A stretch of DNA of 64,000 nucleotides from Aminipila sp963524205 (GCA_963524205.1 CAURED010000018.1:6720-70719), one strand, 5' to 3'. Numbered from the stretch's first letter, positions 41,605 through 51,019 are shown. Made by a program: numbers and translations. Notes: generated from the sequence alone by a model not told the origin.

Positions 41605-42534
41605 TTATATACTTTTACTTATAAATCGTAGCTTTTCCTTCATGGCTGCAGGGCTCATCTCAGGATTCACTGCAGTTTTAGCCTCCATTGCAACTCTTGA
41701 CGCTGCCATTCCGTAGAAGGAAGTTTCTATAATATTTCTTCCCCTTACGAAACTATCCATTATAGCTGCAGAAAAAGCATCTCCCGCTCCAGTTGCACTA
41801 ACTATATCAACTTCACCTGGTCTTATAATACCTTCCTCAATGGTATCCTTATAGTATACGCCCCTCGCATTTAACGTAATAAAAACCTGTTTTACTCCCT
41901 GGGCAATAAAATATTTTCCAACATCAAGCAAATCTTTTTCATCTGTTATCTTAATTCCAGATAAAACTTCGGCTTCTCCTACATTGGGTTTTACGGTATG
42001 AAATCTTCCTATATTCTTCTTTGATCGTTGCGCTTTTGGTGCAGAAACAGGATCCAAAAACAAAGGAACTCCTGAAAGTTTATCCATAATATATTCTTGT
42101 ACGTCGTCAGTTAAATTTGCATCAATCCCTACTATCTTGGAAGATTTAAGAAGCGGCATAGACCTGTCAATAATATCAATAGAAATGCGTTCCAGCACGT
42201 CCATGTTGCAAAGAGCCATCTCCATATCACCTATACTATTTAAAATCGACAAATACATAGCAGTATTTTCATCCTCGAGCATATGAACATGTTCTACTCC
42301 TGCTCCCAGTGCAGACAGCTCTTGTATTGCCATTTTTCCTACAAAATCATGTCCTACAGCAGATATGAAAGAAACATTAGCCCCCATTCTGGCTAGATTT
42401 TCTGTTATATTCCTTCCAACACCACCATATGAAATGGATATTTTCCCTGGATTAGACTCTCCCTTTCTAAGCACATCATAAGGATGACCTTCAACGTCTA
42501 CTGCAATGCCTCCAACAACAGTTATATCACTCAT
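41605..42534 (-). CDS. PfkB-family carbohydrate kinase, pseudouridine-kinase-like
   Basis: 309 residues, ribokinase fold. It has the N-terminal GGVGRNITENLARMGA substrate motif, LDPVSAPKAQRSK, HTVKPNVGEAEVLSG and the catalytic anion-hole motif ATGAGDAF (Asp base). The middle motifs resemble PsuK more than sugar or fructose kinases, so phosphorylation of pseudouridine or another nucleoside is the best guess. It overlaps the nucleoside kinase gene by four bases (ATGA), which supports a nucleoside role. No psuG glycosidase is adjacent, so the assignment stays open. Confidence 0.75.
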   Translation of the reverse strand: MSDITVVGGIAVDVEGHPYDVLRKGESNPGKISISYGGVGRNITENLARMGANVSFISAVGHDFVGKMAIQELSALGAGVEHVHMLEDENTAMYLSILNSIGDMEMALCNMDVLERISIDIIDRSMPLLKSSKIVGIDANLTDDVQEYIMDKLSGVPLFLDPVSAPKAQRSKKNIGRFHTVKPNVGEAEVLSGIKITDEKDLLDVGKYFIAQGVKQVFITLNARGVYYKDTIEEGIIRPGEVDIVSATGAGDAFSAAIMDSFVRGRNIIETSFYGMAASRVAMEAKTAVNPEMSPAAMKEKLRFISKSI

Positions 42535-44099
42535 ACTAAAATACTTCCTCCAATAAATTCTCTTAAAATTGAATTGTTCGCAATTATAGAATCATCCTCA
42601 ATTGCTTCAAAGAAATTTAAAAATTTTAGGAGCCGTACCGCTTCACTATATTCAATATCTTCTTTCTTTATATCCTTTAACAAAGGTTCTGCATATTTTT
42701 TCAGCACTGAAATCTCATATAAATGCACCGAGTTAAAAAAAGCATCGGCTTCATTGCTAAAAGGAAATATATTCTTATCCTCTCCTGCTCTAACCTTCGG
42801 CCATGCATTAATAGTACTTTTAGCCGAGTGGCCTCTAAAATTATAATCTCTAACCATTCTCCTAAGCATACGTGCGTCAGTGGTTGGAATTCTATTGTGT
42901 TCATCTATATTTAATTGAGTTAACGGGCTAATATAGATTTTAAATTTTTCAGCATCTGGAATTAGCGCTGTTAATTCCTTATTTAATGCATGGATTCCTT
43001 CTATGATAATCGGCTGATCAGCAGTTATTTTCATCCTGCGCTTTCCAAATTTTTTATGACCCTCTAAAAAATCAAAGCTTGGCAAATCGACCACTTCACC
43101 AGCTAATAGAGAATTCATATTCGCATTAAAAAGTTGTATATCAATAGCCTCTAAATCCTCAAAATTAGGTTCTCCATTTTCATCAAGGGGAGTACTTTCT
43201 CTTTCTACAAAATAATCATCAGTTCCCATATATAAAGGTTTTAGCCCATTTACTTTAAGCTGTATTAACAACCTGTTGGCAAAAGTTGTTTTCCCTGACG
43301 AGGAAGGTCCTGCTATCAAGATAATTCTCTTTTTTTCTTTTTTTATAATGTCTGCAAGTTCAGCAACCTTTTTTTCATGCAAAGCTTCAGAAAGCTGTAT
43401 TAGTTCCCTATACTCTCCATTTCTCACTTTTGTATTTAGATCTTCTACATAGGACACTTCCATCAGTCTTCCCCAATTTGTAGCCTCTCCAAACGCACCA
43501 TACAGCTTAACTTCATCAACATACTCAGGAATTATACTAGGATTTTTAGGATGAGGAAATCTTAGCAAAACACCTCTTCTATATTTCCTAAGTTCAAAAT
43601 ATTTTATATATCCAGTAGATGGCACCATCAATCCGCAAAAGAAAGCTTTAAATCCTTCCAGGGAATGGCATTTCCCCTCTTTCTCATATAGAATATCCGC
43701 TTCAACTAATTCATGCATTCGTTTTTCTATACCATCAACTTCAGCCTGCGTAACTGGTTGTTTTCTTCTTATCATGGTATATAAGCCTTTATTAATGGAA
43801 TTCTGTATTTCCACCATAGTCTCACCTAAAACATCATTTACAGCTTTTAAATATATTAATGACAGACTATATTGGTATATTAAATTAGCTGATTGATTTC
43901 TCATATCAAGCAATTCTATTTTACAAGGTTTATTAATTTTTTGTGTAAGTTCAACAATTTCGTTATCCATACGTGCTACTAAAATCGTATATGGCAATCT
44001 ACCTTGAACTTCTTCTACAATATCTGCAACAGTACAATTTTCTTTTATTTCTTGCTTTATTTCTTGCTCTCTTGGCCCAACTTTTAGCATAATTTCCAT
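42531..44099 (-). CDS. Nucleoside (uridine-type) kinase with TGS-like N-terminal region
   Basis: 522 residues. The first ~60 form a TGS/ubiquitin-like region (CTVADIVEEVQGRLP). Residues 60-250 resemble the second domain of threonyl-tRNA synthetase. The C-terminal half is a phosphoribulokinase/uridine-kinase P-loop domain with LIAGPSSSGKTTF and YMGTDDYFVERE. This architecture is a known clostridial type annotated as nucleoside kinase. It phosphorylates a nucleoside, probably uridine or cytidine, for salvage. Together with the downstream PfkB kinase it forms a two-gene operon. Confidence 0.82.
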   Translation of the reverse strand: MEIMLKVGPREQEIKQEIKENCTVADIVEEVQGRLPYTILVARMDNEIVELTQKINKPCKIELLDMRNQSANLIYQYSLSLIYLKAVNDVLGETMVEIQNSINKGLYTMIRRKQPVTQAEVDGIEKRMHELVEADILYEKEGKCHSLEGFKAFFCGLMVPSTGYIKYFELRKYRRGVLLRFPHPKNPSIIPEYVDEVKLYGAFGEATNWGRLMEVSYVEDLNTKVRNGEYRELIQLSEALHEKKVAELADIIKKEKKRIILIAGPSSSGKTTFANRLLIQLKVNGLKPLYMGTDDYFVERESTPLDENGEPNFEDLEAIDIQLFNANMNSLLAGEVVDLPSFDFLEGHKKFGKRRMKITADQPIIIEGIHALNKELTALIPDAEKFKIYISPLTQLNIDEHNRIPTTDARMLRRMVRDYNFRGHSAKSTINAWPKVRAGEDKNIFPFSNEADAFFNSVHLYEISVLKKYAEPLLKDIKKEDIEYSEAVRLLKFLNFFEAIEDDSIIANNSILREFIGGSILV

Positions 44100-44189
44100 A
44101 AATTAAACGTCCCCCTTTTGCAATAATGGATATTATATCATATTTCTGGTGAAAGTGGGTAAAATACTCTCTGGAAAGGAGTGATAGCT

Positions 44190-44384
44190 TTGAGAAAATT
44201 AGTACTTGCACTTATAATAATTGGTGCTATAAATTGGGGTCTTATTGGTTTTTTCAGGTATGATCTGATTTCTAGCATTTTCGGTACGAACCTCGAACTA
44301 ATAAGTAGAATTATTTTTGCACTTGTTGGTATATCCGGACTTTATGCAATCACATTCTTTAAAGGTCATCAGACTCATTCATAA
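44190..44384 (+). CDS. DUF378-family small membrane protein
   Basis: 64 residues from a TTG start: RKLVLALIIIGAINWGLIG forms the first membrane segment and a second follows (about 38-57). The GxxNWGL motif is the family mark. TTG at 44190 is chosen over GTG at 44181 because AAGGAG would abut the GTG. Function unknown. It is a single gene, divergent from the nucleoside kinase and ended by a strong terminator. Confidence 0.85.
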   Translation: MRKLVLALIIIGAINWGLIGFFRYDLISSIFGTNLELISRIIFALVGISGLYAITFFKGHQTHS

Positions 44385-44401
44385 GCTGACTTTATTAAAA
44401 C

Positions 44402-44447
44402 AAAGGGACAGTTCCTCTGCCTAAAAGGCAGGGGAACTGTCCCTTTT
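44402..44447. terminator. Strong bidirectional intrinsic terminator
   Basis: AAAGGGACAGTTCCTCTGCC and its near-complement form a long, GC-rich stem with an AAAA-type loop and T runs on both sides. It serves the DUF378 gene and the small Cys-rich gene converging on it. Confidence 0.85.
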
Positions 44448-44469
44448 GTTTACTACTATTTGATTTTTA

Positions 44470-44604
44470 CTAGCATCCTCTGTCACATGTATCTCCGCAA
44501 CCAAAAATACTAGGCTGGCAGAACAGGAAAATTAAAATTAAAAAGAAGAAAAGTAAACTGGAGTCAATTCCATGGTCATCATTATTACATCCACAACGCA
44601 TCAT
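44470..44604 (-). CDS. Small Cys-rich membrane peptide
   Basis: 44 residues. The N terminus is MMRCGCNNDDHG, then one hydrophobic segment SLLFFFLILIFLFC (17-29) and a C-terminal CGDTCDRGC, giving six or seven Cys around a membrane helix. A GGAGG ribosome site lies seven bases before the ATG. Small Cys/Gly peptides of this shape occur in spore formers (YjcZ-like), but no family was recognised. Supported by the ribosome site and the terminator next to its stop. Confidence 0.6.
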   Translation of the reverse strand: MMRCGCNNDDHGIDSSLLFFFLILIFLFCQPSIFGCGDTCDRGC

Positions 44605-44702
44605 TTTAAATACCTCCTTATAATGCATTAATAATAAAAATCTACAAACTAAGATTTGTGATTTTCTTTTCTATACTATATGCATCAGACTTCAATAACG
44701 TT

Positions 44703-44975
44703 CTAAACTGCTCGCTCTTCTAATAAGGGTTTTGTAAATTTATTCTTTAACAATTCATACACAATCTGCATCTCATCATCATGCAAAGTAATTCCCCGGG
44801 ACATATGTTCATGATGTTCATCCCAATCACGTATGTCAAACTTCGGATTACTTCCATTCCATGAAATTTTATTCAGTTCTTTGGTCCAATGATTAGTATA
44901 CTTTGCAATGACCCCTATGTGCTCTATAATTTCGAAAGTAACCTCCTCATTTTTCTTCTCATTTACAGCCATCAT
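44703..44975 (-). CDS. YdbC/PC4-family ssDNA-binding protein
   Basis: 90 residues. It has IIEHIGVIAK, WTKELNKISWNG, PKFDIRDWDEHH and GITLHDDEM, matching the YdbC branch of the PC4-like transcriptional coactivator fold, which binds single-stranded DNA as a dimer. A second ATG one codon in (44972) has better spacing to AGGAG. It is a single gene; its cellular role is not established. Confidence 0.85.
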   Translation of the reverse strand: MMAVNEKKNEEVTFEIIEHIGVIAKYTNHWTKELNKISWNGSNPKFDIRDWDEHHEHMSRGITLHDDEMQIVYELLKNKFTKPLLEERAV

Positions 44976-45060
44976 TAATCTCCTCTCTTACTTATATATT
45001 TTTACTTTTCTATATTTTATATTATATGTAAATATATGTCAATATACTTTTAAAAAAATA

Positions 45061-45078
45061 AGACGGGGGTATCCGTCT
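45061..45078 (-). terminator. Intrinsic terminator overlapping the end of the PHP gene
   Basis: AGACGG and CCGTCT pair around GGGTAT; on the minus strand the hairpin runs straight into a T run. It begins within the stop codon of the PHP gene. Confidence 0.65.
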
Positions 45079-45895
45079 ATTTCTCAAATTCAGGGCCATG
45101 ATAATCCGACCCTTCAGTTATGTGTAAATGATATTTTTCTGCAAGTTCAACCAGCTTTAAGCTTTCTTCTTGTGTATGATCAGTATGAAAACACTCCATA
45201 CCTTTTAGTCCCATCACCTTAAGCCTTCTCACCAATAAATCGAGATTTCTGTAAAATTCCTCGGTATCACGTTCTCCCAGGTTTTTTATTTTCATTGGAT
45301 GTGCCAGGACAGCTGTACCGCCAGCTCCTCTAATAAGCTCTATTGCTCTTTCAACTGAAATCTTGTCCTTTTTCACAGCCTTTGCCTCTGGTGATTCCAA
45401 AAACTTTCCCGGTTCAAAAGCCTCTTTTGCATCCTTGATATAACCACGCTTCAACATAGCCCTTGCAATAACAGGTTTACCAATGTAATCCTGATCTTCT
45501 TCAAAGTACAAATCTTCCTTAGATAATTCAAAACCCATATCCTTTAGTACTGCTAAAAGCTTATCATTTCTATTTTTACGTTTTTCTCTTATTTCTTCCA
45601 GTTCTGTATTTAATGCCTTGTTCTTTATATCTATACGATATCCAAGGATATGCATATCGACCTCTGCTTCAAAATCCTGATCTTTATACATTGTAGAAAA
45701 TTCAATCCCAGAAATAACATTAATATCGAGTGCTTTTCCAGCAATTTGCGCTTCTTTAACACCGTCAATTCCATCGTGATCTGTTATAGCTATCTCTGTG
45801 TATTCTAAGTCCTTAGCTCTTTTTACAATATCTGTCGGAGACATTGAGCCATCCGAGTAATACGTGTGTAAATGATAATCTACTTTATTGTCCAT
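45077..45895 (-). CDS. PHP-domain phosphoesterase (RNase AM / nucleoside bisphosphate phosphatase type)
   Basis: 272 residues. Metal motifs of the PHP domain are clear: DYHLHTYYSDG (6-16), ITDHDGIDG (38-46), GIEFS (61-65), LAHPMKI and a late HFTD-like/EGSDYHG region. Relatives hydrolyse 3',5'-nucleoside bisphosphates (pAp) and trim RNA 5' ends. It overlaps the DJ-1 gene by 11 bases. No polymerase or other fused domain. Confidence 0.87.
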   Translation of the reverse strand: MDNKVDYHLHTYYSDGSMSPTDIVKRAKDLEYTEIAITDHDGIDGVKEAQIAGKALDINVISGIEFSTMYKDQDFEAEVDMHILGYRIDIKNKALNTELEEIREKRKNRNDKLLAVLKDMGFELSKEDLYFEEDQDYIGKPVIARAMLKRGYIKDAKEAFEPGKFLESPEAKAVKKDKISVERAIELIRGAGGTAVLAHPMKIKNLGERDTEEFYRNLDLLVRRLKVMGLKGMECFHTDHTQEESLKLVELAEKYHLHITEGSDYHGPEFEK

Positions 45896-46430
45896 TAAAC
45901 ATTACCAAATCTTTCTTTAATTTTTCAGCAGTTCCTTGTCCTTTTAACACACCCACTATTGCAATAGCAAATTCCATGGCTGTGCCCGGTCCTTTTGAAG
46001 TGATAAAGTTCCCATCTATAACAACCCTGCCACAAACTGCCTCTTCCAAATGCTCTTCCATTCCTGGAAAGATAGTGACCTTCCTGCCTTTTAGCAGACC
46101 CTCATGGCCTAAAATCATGGGAGCTGCACAAATAGCAGCAACCCACTTATTATTTTGTGCGAATTCTCGAATATTACTAACCAACCCTTTATGGTCGCCT
46201 AAATTCTTAGCTCCAGGCATCCCTCCTGGAAGAACTATCATATGGCAAGATTTATAATCTGCCTCTTCATATAAAATGTCCGCCTCTACAGCTATACCCC
46301 TAACGCTTTTTACAAGCTTCTGCCCTGTAATGCTTACCGTTTCTGTTTCAATACCCGCTCTCCGCATTATATCTACGCATGCAAGGGCCTCAATTTCCTC
46401 AAAGCCCTCAGCCAAATGCACATATACCAT
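45885..46430 (-). CDS. DJ-1/PfpI family protein (YajL-like)
   Basis: 181 residues with the conserved Cys nucleophile in AAICAAPMIL, the Glu of the active site in AEGFEEIEA and the typical PGGMPGAKNL and TSKGPGTAMEFA. Family members are chaperone or deglycase-like proteins of debated function. It is the first gene of a pair with the PHP gene; a repeat copy lies just upstream. Confidence 0.9.
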   Translation of the reverse strand: MVYVHLAEGFEEIEALACVDIMRRAGIETETVSITGQKLVKSVRGIAVEADILYEEADYKSCHMIVLPGGMPGAKNLGDHKGLVSNIREFAQNNKWVAAICAAPMILGHEGLLKGRKVTIFPGMEEHLEEAVCGRVVIDGNFITSKGPGTAMEFAIAIVGVLKGQGTAEKLKKDLVMFNGQ

Positions 46431-46455
46431 ATCTCTCCTCCTAGATTTTTACTGC

Positions 46456-46540
46456 TGAAGCCCTAGCCAAATTCGTGAAACGAATTTCTGGCAGGTCTCA
46501 TGCAAGAAAATCCTATTACCTATTCCTAGATTTTTACTGC
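46456..46540 (+). repeat. Two-hairpin intergenic repeat, copy E
   Basis: TGAAGCCCTAGCC, hairpin 1 (AAATTCG-TGAAA-CGAATTT, 46469-46487), linker GGCAGGTCTCATGCAAG, basal stem of hairpin 2 (AAAATC 46507-46512 / GATTTT 46529-46534) with a replaced apical part, then TTACTGC. A 16-base direct repeat (CTAGATTTTTACTGCT) flanks it at 46441-46456 and 46526-46541. It fills the gap between the DJ-1 gene and the next gene. Confidence 0.8.
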
Positions 46541-47211
46541 TAATAATAGCTTCTGGAAAATATTCTTTTTGGCTCAGTAATTTTAAACATTGCATAGCCC
46601 ATTATAGCCATAATAATCGTAGAAACTACTGCCGTAGAGTAATATAAGCGTGTTTGCAATCCTTCTGTCATAATTCGCGGCAGCAAATCTTCTTCATCAG
46701 GCACGTATCCCAGCATATCAAGTAAGGAATGTCCTGTTTTGGCGGCTACATAGAACCCCACCAGATAGCCCACTATCAAGCAAACATAAATAATAGCACC
46801 CAATTTAAATTGTTTACGTATCTCTCTGTTAAACTCATACTTTTTAAGCATTATAAAAGATACCACCATAAGAACACACGCCACAAACCCTAAAGCAGCT
46901 ACTATATTCATATACTTTCTGGCATTTGCTACAGCCGACATTTCATTTTCAGTAAAAACTGGCTGCGGTCTGTCTTCATCCTCTATTAATAATTGAAATT
47001 TGCCCTGTTTACCAAACATAAAATCTGAAATAAACTCACCCATTTCATCATCATTCTTATTTAAATCAATATTCTTTAATGCATCTGTTGCCTTAAATTC
47101 ATATTGATAAACATCAGGCATTCTGGTAACGATATTAGCACCTACGCAAAATGACGTGGCCGGTATAGTTACTGCTAATGCAATAAAAAGTGTTTTAATC
47201 AAAATTTTCAT
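46540..47211 (-). CDS. Membrane protein of unknown function, DUF1461-like topology
   Basis: 223 residues: an N-terminal membrane segment (about 5-25), an extracellular region of about 75 residues with YQYEFKATDALKN and FTENEMSAVANARKYM, then three further membrane segments (about 103-121, 136-157, 186-208). The layout and the FTENEM segment recall DUF1461 membrane proteins, but I could not confirm the match. It is a single gene with a GGGGAT ribosome site. Confidence 0.6.
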   Translation of the reverse strand: MKILIKTLFIALAVTIPATSFCVGANIVTRMPDVYQYEFKATDALKNIDLNKNDDEMGEFISDFMFGKQGKFQLLIEDEDRPQPVFTENEMSAVANARKYMNIVAALGFVACVLMVVSFIMLKKYEFNREIRKQFKLGAIIYVCLIVGYLVGFYVAAKTGHSLLDMLGYVPDEEDLLPRIMTEGLQTRLYYSTAVVSTIIMAIMGYAMFKITEPKRIFSRSYY

Positions 47212-47300
47212 ATTCTAAATCCCCTAATTTTATCCCCATATACAATTGCGTATATTTTTAATTATATCTATAATCCCAACTTAAAACAACCCCTAATAAA

Positions 47301-47358
47301 GCGAGGTATGTTAATATATTTTTATGAAACAAGTTCATAAGATATTAACGCGCCTCGC
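47301..47358 (-). terminator. Long imperfect hairpin after the nucleoside ABC operon
   Basis: GCGAGG/CCTCGC, GTTAATAT/ATATTAAC and TATGAA/TTCATA pair in register over 58 bases. On the minus strand it is followed by TTTATT. A terminator is likely although the T run is short. Confidence 0.55.
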
Positions 47359-47394
47359 TCATTATTTTCTTATTGTCTATAAATTATTCATTTT

Positions 47395-48321
47395 CTAACG
47401 TTCTTCTCTGAAGTAGTTGTTTCCTAAATCAGCTGGCGGCTGATTTTCCTTCTTTTTCTTATGGGAACTAATAATAACAATTATTACCGTTGCCAGATAA
47501 GGGATCATATCTACAAGGTACTGTGAGATAGTAAAACCCATTGCCTGAAGTCTAAGGCCTAATATACTTAAGCCTCCAAAGAATATTGCACCAATTAAGG
47601 CTTTGACAGGATTCCATGATGCAAATATTACTAGAGCTACTGCGATCCAGCCTCTTCCTGTAACTACGTCAGACTGCCAGATAGGTACACGAATCAATGA
47701 CAGATACGCACCTCCAAGTCCACAAAGGGCTCCACCCACTATAATGTGTGCATATTTATATAAGGCGACATTGATTCCAGATGCATCTGCTGCTGCTGCA
47801 TTCTCTCCAACAGCCCTCATGTTTAACCCAAGACGGGTTTTATACATATATACGCAGAAAAAAATCACAATTATATATGCAAAATACACAAATAAGTCCT
47901 GCTTAAAGAATATCGGTCCTAGTACTGGAATATCCCCCAAAACAGGTATTGGTGTTTTAGCAAAAAACGAGCTTACTGATCCTGGTAGTGAAAATCCTAT
48001 CATAGGCTGTCCTACAAAACTGGCAAATCCGGTACCAAAAATAGTTAAGGTTAATCCAGTAACCGTCTGATTGGCCCTGAACGTAACTGTAATAATTGCA
48101 AATATCAATGCTCCACCCGCACCTGCAAGCGCTGCACATAAAATTGCCAGTACTGGATTTCCTGTATTATATGCTGCAACAAAGCCCATAACGGCTCCCA
48201 TCAGCATCATACCTTCCACCCCTAAGTTCAAACTTCCAGATTTCTCAGTTATAAGTTCACCTACAGTGGCAAACACTAGCGGAGTACCCGCAACTACACA
48301 GGCTGCTAAGAAAGCTTCCAT
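47395..48321 (-). CDS. Nucleoside ABC transporter permease (NupQ/YufQ-type)
   Basis: 308 residues, about eight membrane segments, with the family blocks LITEKSGSLNLGVEGMML and GENAAAADASGINV. It is the second permease of a BMP-type importer, three bases after the first permease gene. The transporter moves nucleosides inward at the cost of ATP. Confidence 0.9.
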   Translation of the reverse strand: MEAFLAACVVAGTPLVFATVGELITEKSGSLNLGVEGMMLMGAVMGFVAAYNTGNPVLAILCAALAGAGGALIFAIITVTFRANQTVTGLTLTIFGTGFASFVGQPMIGFSLPGSVSSFFAKTPIPVLGDIPVLGPIFFKQDLFVYFAYIIVIFFCVYMYKTRLGLNMRAVGENAAAADASGINVALYKYAHIIVGGALCGLGGAYLSLIRVPIWQSDVVTGRGWIAVALVIFASWNPVKALIGAIFFGGLSILGLRLQAMGFTISQYLVDMIPYLATVIIVIISSHKKKKENQPPADLGNNYFREER

Positions 48322-48323
48322 TA

Positions 48324-49418
48324 TTATGCCACCTCCTTTTCAGCTTGTTTACCCAGTTTATGAGTAAAACTAACTCTATACTGAAGGAAGAATTCACTTC
48401 CAAGTACAAAGAATAAAATAGTTCCCTGAACAACACTCGCTACGGAACTTGGAACATTCATAGCTAACTGAATATAAGCACCACCTTGAATAAGCATAGC
48501 AAATACCAGGCAGACAAATAAAGTCGCAACCGCATTTAATCTTGCCAGCCATGCAGTAATAATAGCAGTAAATCCATAACCACCTGAAATACCAGCCACA
48601 AGTGTTTTCTCAATAGCTGAAGCCTGAATCATGCCCACCAAACCACAAAGTCCCCCTGAAATCATCATGGCAACAATAATTATTCTATTTATATTCATTC
48701 CTGCATATCTTGCAGTTTCATAGCTTTCCCCTACAACAGTTATTTCATATCCTAATTTTGTGTACTTCATAAGGAAGAAAATAAGGGCTGTACATAGGAT
48801 GGCAATAATCCATCCTGCATGGACACCTAGCACTGATGGTAAAATAGCATTCTCCGGAAAAGGTGTTACTCTGGGGAATCCATTAGCATTTGGATCCATC
48901 CAAGGTCCATACTGAAGATAAGTAACAAATTTTATACCTATATAGTTCATCATTAATGTAAATATAGTTTCATTTGTCCCCATTTTTGCTTTAAAAACAG
49001 CTGGAATGAAAGCCCAAATTCCGCCTGCAATCATAGCACTGACTGCCATTAACAGCAGCATTACCGGTTTAGGCATATCTCCAAAATTAAGTGCAACAAA
49101 GGTAGCGGCCATGGCACCCATTACAATTTGTCCTTCTCCTCCAATATTCCAGAACTTCATTTTAAATGCAACTAAAATACCTAATGAAGTTATGATTAGC
49201 GGAATAGCTTTAATTATAGTCTGCTTTATTCTAAGATCAGTTCCAATAGATCCATCAATAATAGCCTTAAATACACTAATAGGGTTTAGTCCAAAAACCA
49301 CCAATATCAAACCCGCACAAACTATGGAAAGAAGTATAGCAATCACTCTGATAATAAGTTCTTGTTTTTTATTAAGGTTGTCTCTTTTAGTTATTTTAAG
49401 CAAGTTCATTAAATCCAA
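48324..49418 (-). CDS. Nucleoside ABC transporter permease (NupP/YufP-type)
   Basis: 364 residues with membrane segments throughout; FKMKFWNIGGEGQIVMGA and GESYETARYAGMNINRI are family hallmarks. It overlaps the ATPase gene by 23 bases, which suggests coupled translation. Confidence 0.9.
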   Translation of the reverse strand: MDLMNLLKITKRDNLNKKQELIIRVIAILLSIVCAGLILVVFGLNPISVFKAIIDGSIGTDLRIKQTIIKAIPLIITSLGILVAFKMKFWNIGGEGQIVMGAMAATFVALNFGDMPKPVMLLLMAVSAMIAGGIWAFIPAVFKAKMGTNETIFTLMMNYIGIKFVTYLQYGPWMDPNANGFPRVTPFPENAILPSVLGVHAGWIIAILCTALIFFLMKYTKLGYEITVVGESYETARYAGMNINRIIIVAMMISGGLCGLVGMIQASAIEKTLVAGISGGYGFTAIITAWLARLNAVATLFVCLVFAMLIQGGAYIQLAMNVPSSVASVVQGTILFFVLGSEFFLQYRVSFTHKLGKQAEKEVA

Positions 49419-50937
49419 CCTCCTCTTCTTCCAATAATGTTCCTGTCATAAGCAGGCCAATTTCTTCTTTGGTTACCTGATCTGCGTTTACTATACCTGT
49501 AATTTTACCTCCGCACATAACCATAATCCTATCACAGAGTTCAAGCAGAACGTCTAAATCTTCACCAATAAATAATACGCCTACTCCATTTTTCTTCTGT
49601 TCATTTAGCAAATCATAAATTTTATATGACGCACCAATATCCAATCCTCTTACAGGATACGCAGTAATCAATACTTTTGGGTTTAAATCAATTTCTCTTC
49701 CTAATAGAACTTTTTGTATATTTCCTCCAGACATCTTCTTTACAGGAGCATATATGCTCGTCGTCTGAATATCCAGTTCCTCGACAATTTGTTTAGCCTT
49801 CTCTATACATGAGCCCTTTTTCAAAAGCAAACCGGGCGTGTTCTGATAGTCCTTTAAAATCAGGTTATGAACAATATCCATACTTCCTACAAGCCCCATA
49901 CCCAATCTGTCTTCTGGAATAAATCCCATACTTATACCAAGTTTAATAATATCCTTAGGTGTTTTACCAGTAAGGCTTTCTCCTTCAAATAAAATCTTCC
50001 CCTTTTCTGTGGAGTCAAGGCCTGCAATTGCTTCGCAGAGTTCTTTTTGTCCACTTCCTGCAACTCCTGCAACACCTAAAATTTCTCCGCCATATAAGCT
50101 AAAGGTTGCATCTGCTAAAGCTGGTTTCTTCTCTCTGTCCAATACAGTAACATTTTTAAGTTCAAGCAATAGTCTCTTATCTTTTATGGTTTCTCTCTCC
50201 AGCGAAAGATCCATTTTCTTTCCAACCATCATTTCAATCAAGCTTGAAATTTCAACATCATTGGTATTTACAGTTTCGATAGAACGTCCCTTTCTTAATA
50301 CCGTGATTCTGTCACTGATTTCCATAACTTCATTTAGTTTATGGGTTATGATTACAACAGCGCAGCCCTGTGCCTTCATATTTCTGATAATATGAAATAG
50401 TTTTTCTATTTCCTGTGGGGTCAAAACCGCTGTAGGCTCGTCCAAAATAAGAATTTTAGCCCCTCTAAACAATACCTTTATAATTTCTAAAGTCTGTTTT
50501 TCTCCAACAGACATATCATAAACCTTCTTATCAGGATTAATATCTAGTCCATACTGATCTGAAATTTCTTTTACTTTTTTAGACATAGCTTTCCCCTTGC
50601 TGAAAAAGCCATTTCCTTGTCCAAGAACAACATTATCTTTTGCTGACAAAATATCTATCAGTTTAAAGTGCTGGTGAATCATACCAATCCCCATATTTAT
50701 AGAATCTTTAGGGGAAGTAAAATGAACTTCTTCACCATAAATATGAATGGTGCCTCCATCAGGAGTATAAATACCTGACAGCATATTCATAAGAGTACTC
50801 TTTCCTGCACCGTTTTCACCTAGAAGAGCATGAACCTCACCTTCATAAACTGTAAGGTTAACATCTTCATTTGCCTTCAGTGCGCCAAAAGTCTTTGTAA
50901 TATTATTCATTTGTATAGCTACTTGCTTTTCGCTCAT
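49396..50937 (-). CDS. Nucleoside ABC transporter ATP-binding protein (NupO/YufO-type)
   Basis: 513 residues with two ABC domains in tandem. The first has Walker A GENGAGKST, signature SVGEKQ and Walker B LILDEPTAVL. The second has GVAGSGQKE in place of a full Walker A and a degenerate Walker B ITAYPVRGLD, so only the first is a standard ATPase site, as usual in this family. An intergenic hairpin separates it from bmp. Confidence 0.92.
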   Translation of the reverse strand: MSEKQVAIQMNNITKTFGALKANEDVNLTVYEGEVHALLGENGAGKSTLMNMLSGIYTPDGGTIHIYGEEVHFTSPKDSINMGIGMIHQHFKLIDILSAKDNVVLGQGNGFFSKGKAMSKKVKEISDQYGLDINPDKKVYDMSVGEKQTLEIIKVLFRGAKILILDEPTAVLTPQEIEKLFHIIRNMKAQGCAVVIITHKLNEVMEISDRITVLRKGRSIETVNTNDVEISSLIEMMVGKKMDLSLERETIKDKRLLLELKNVTVLDREKKPALADATFSLYGGEILGVAGVAGSGQKELCEAIAGLDSTEKGKILFEGESLTGKTPKDIIKLGISMGFIPEDRLGMGLVGSMDIVHNLILKDYQNTPGLLLKKGSCIEKAKQIVEELDIQTTSIYAPVKKMSGGNIQKVLLGREIDLNPKVLITAYPVRGLDIGASYKIYDLLNEQKKNGVGVLFIGEDLDVLLELCDRIMVMCGGKITGIVNADQVTKEEIGLLMTGTLLEEEEVGFNELA

Positions 50938-51019
50938 GAATTCCTCCGCTACTGTGTTTTAATATAATTTGGATAACCAATACCCTTTAGTATAACATGC
51001 AATTTGTAGAAAATAAAGA

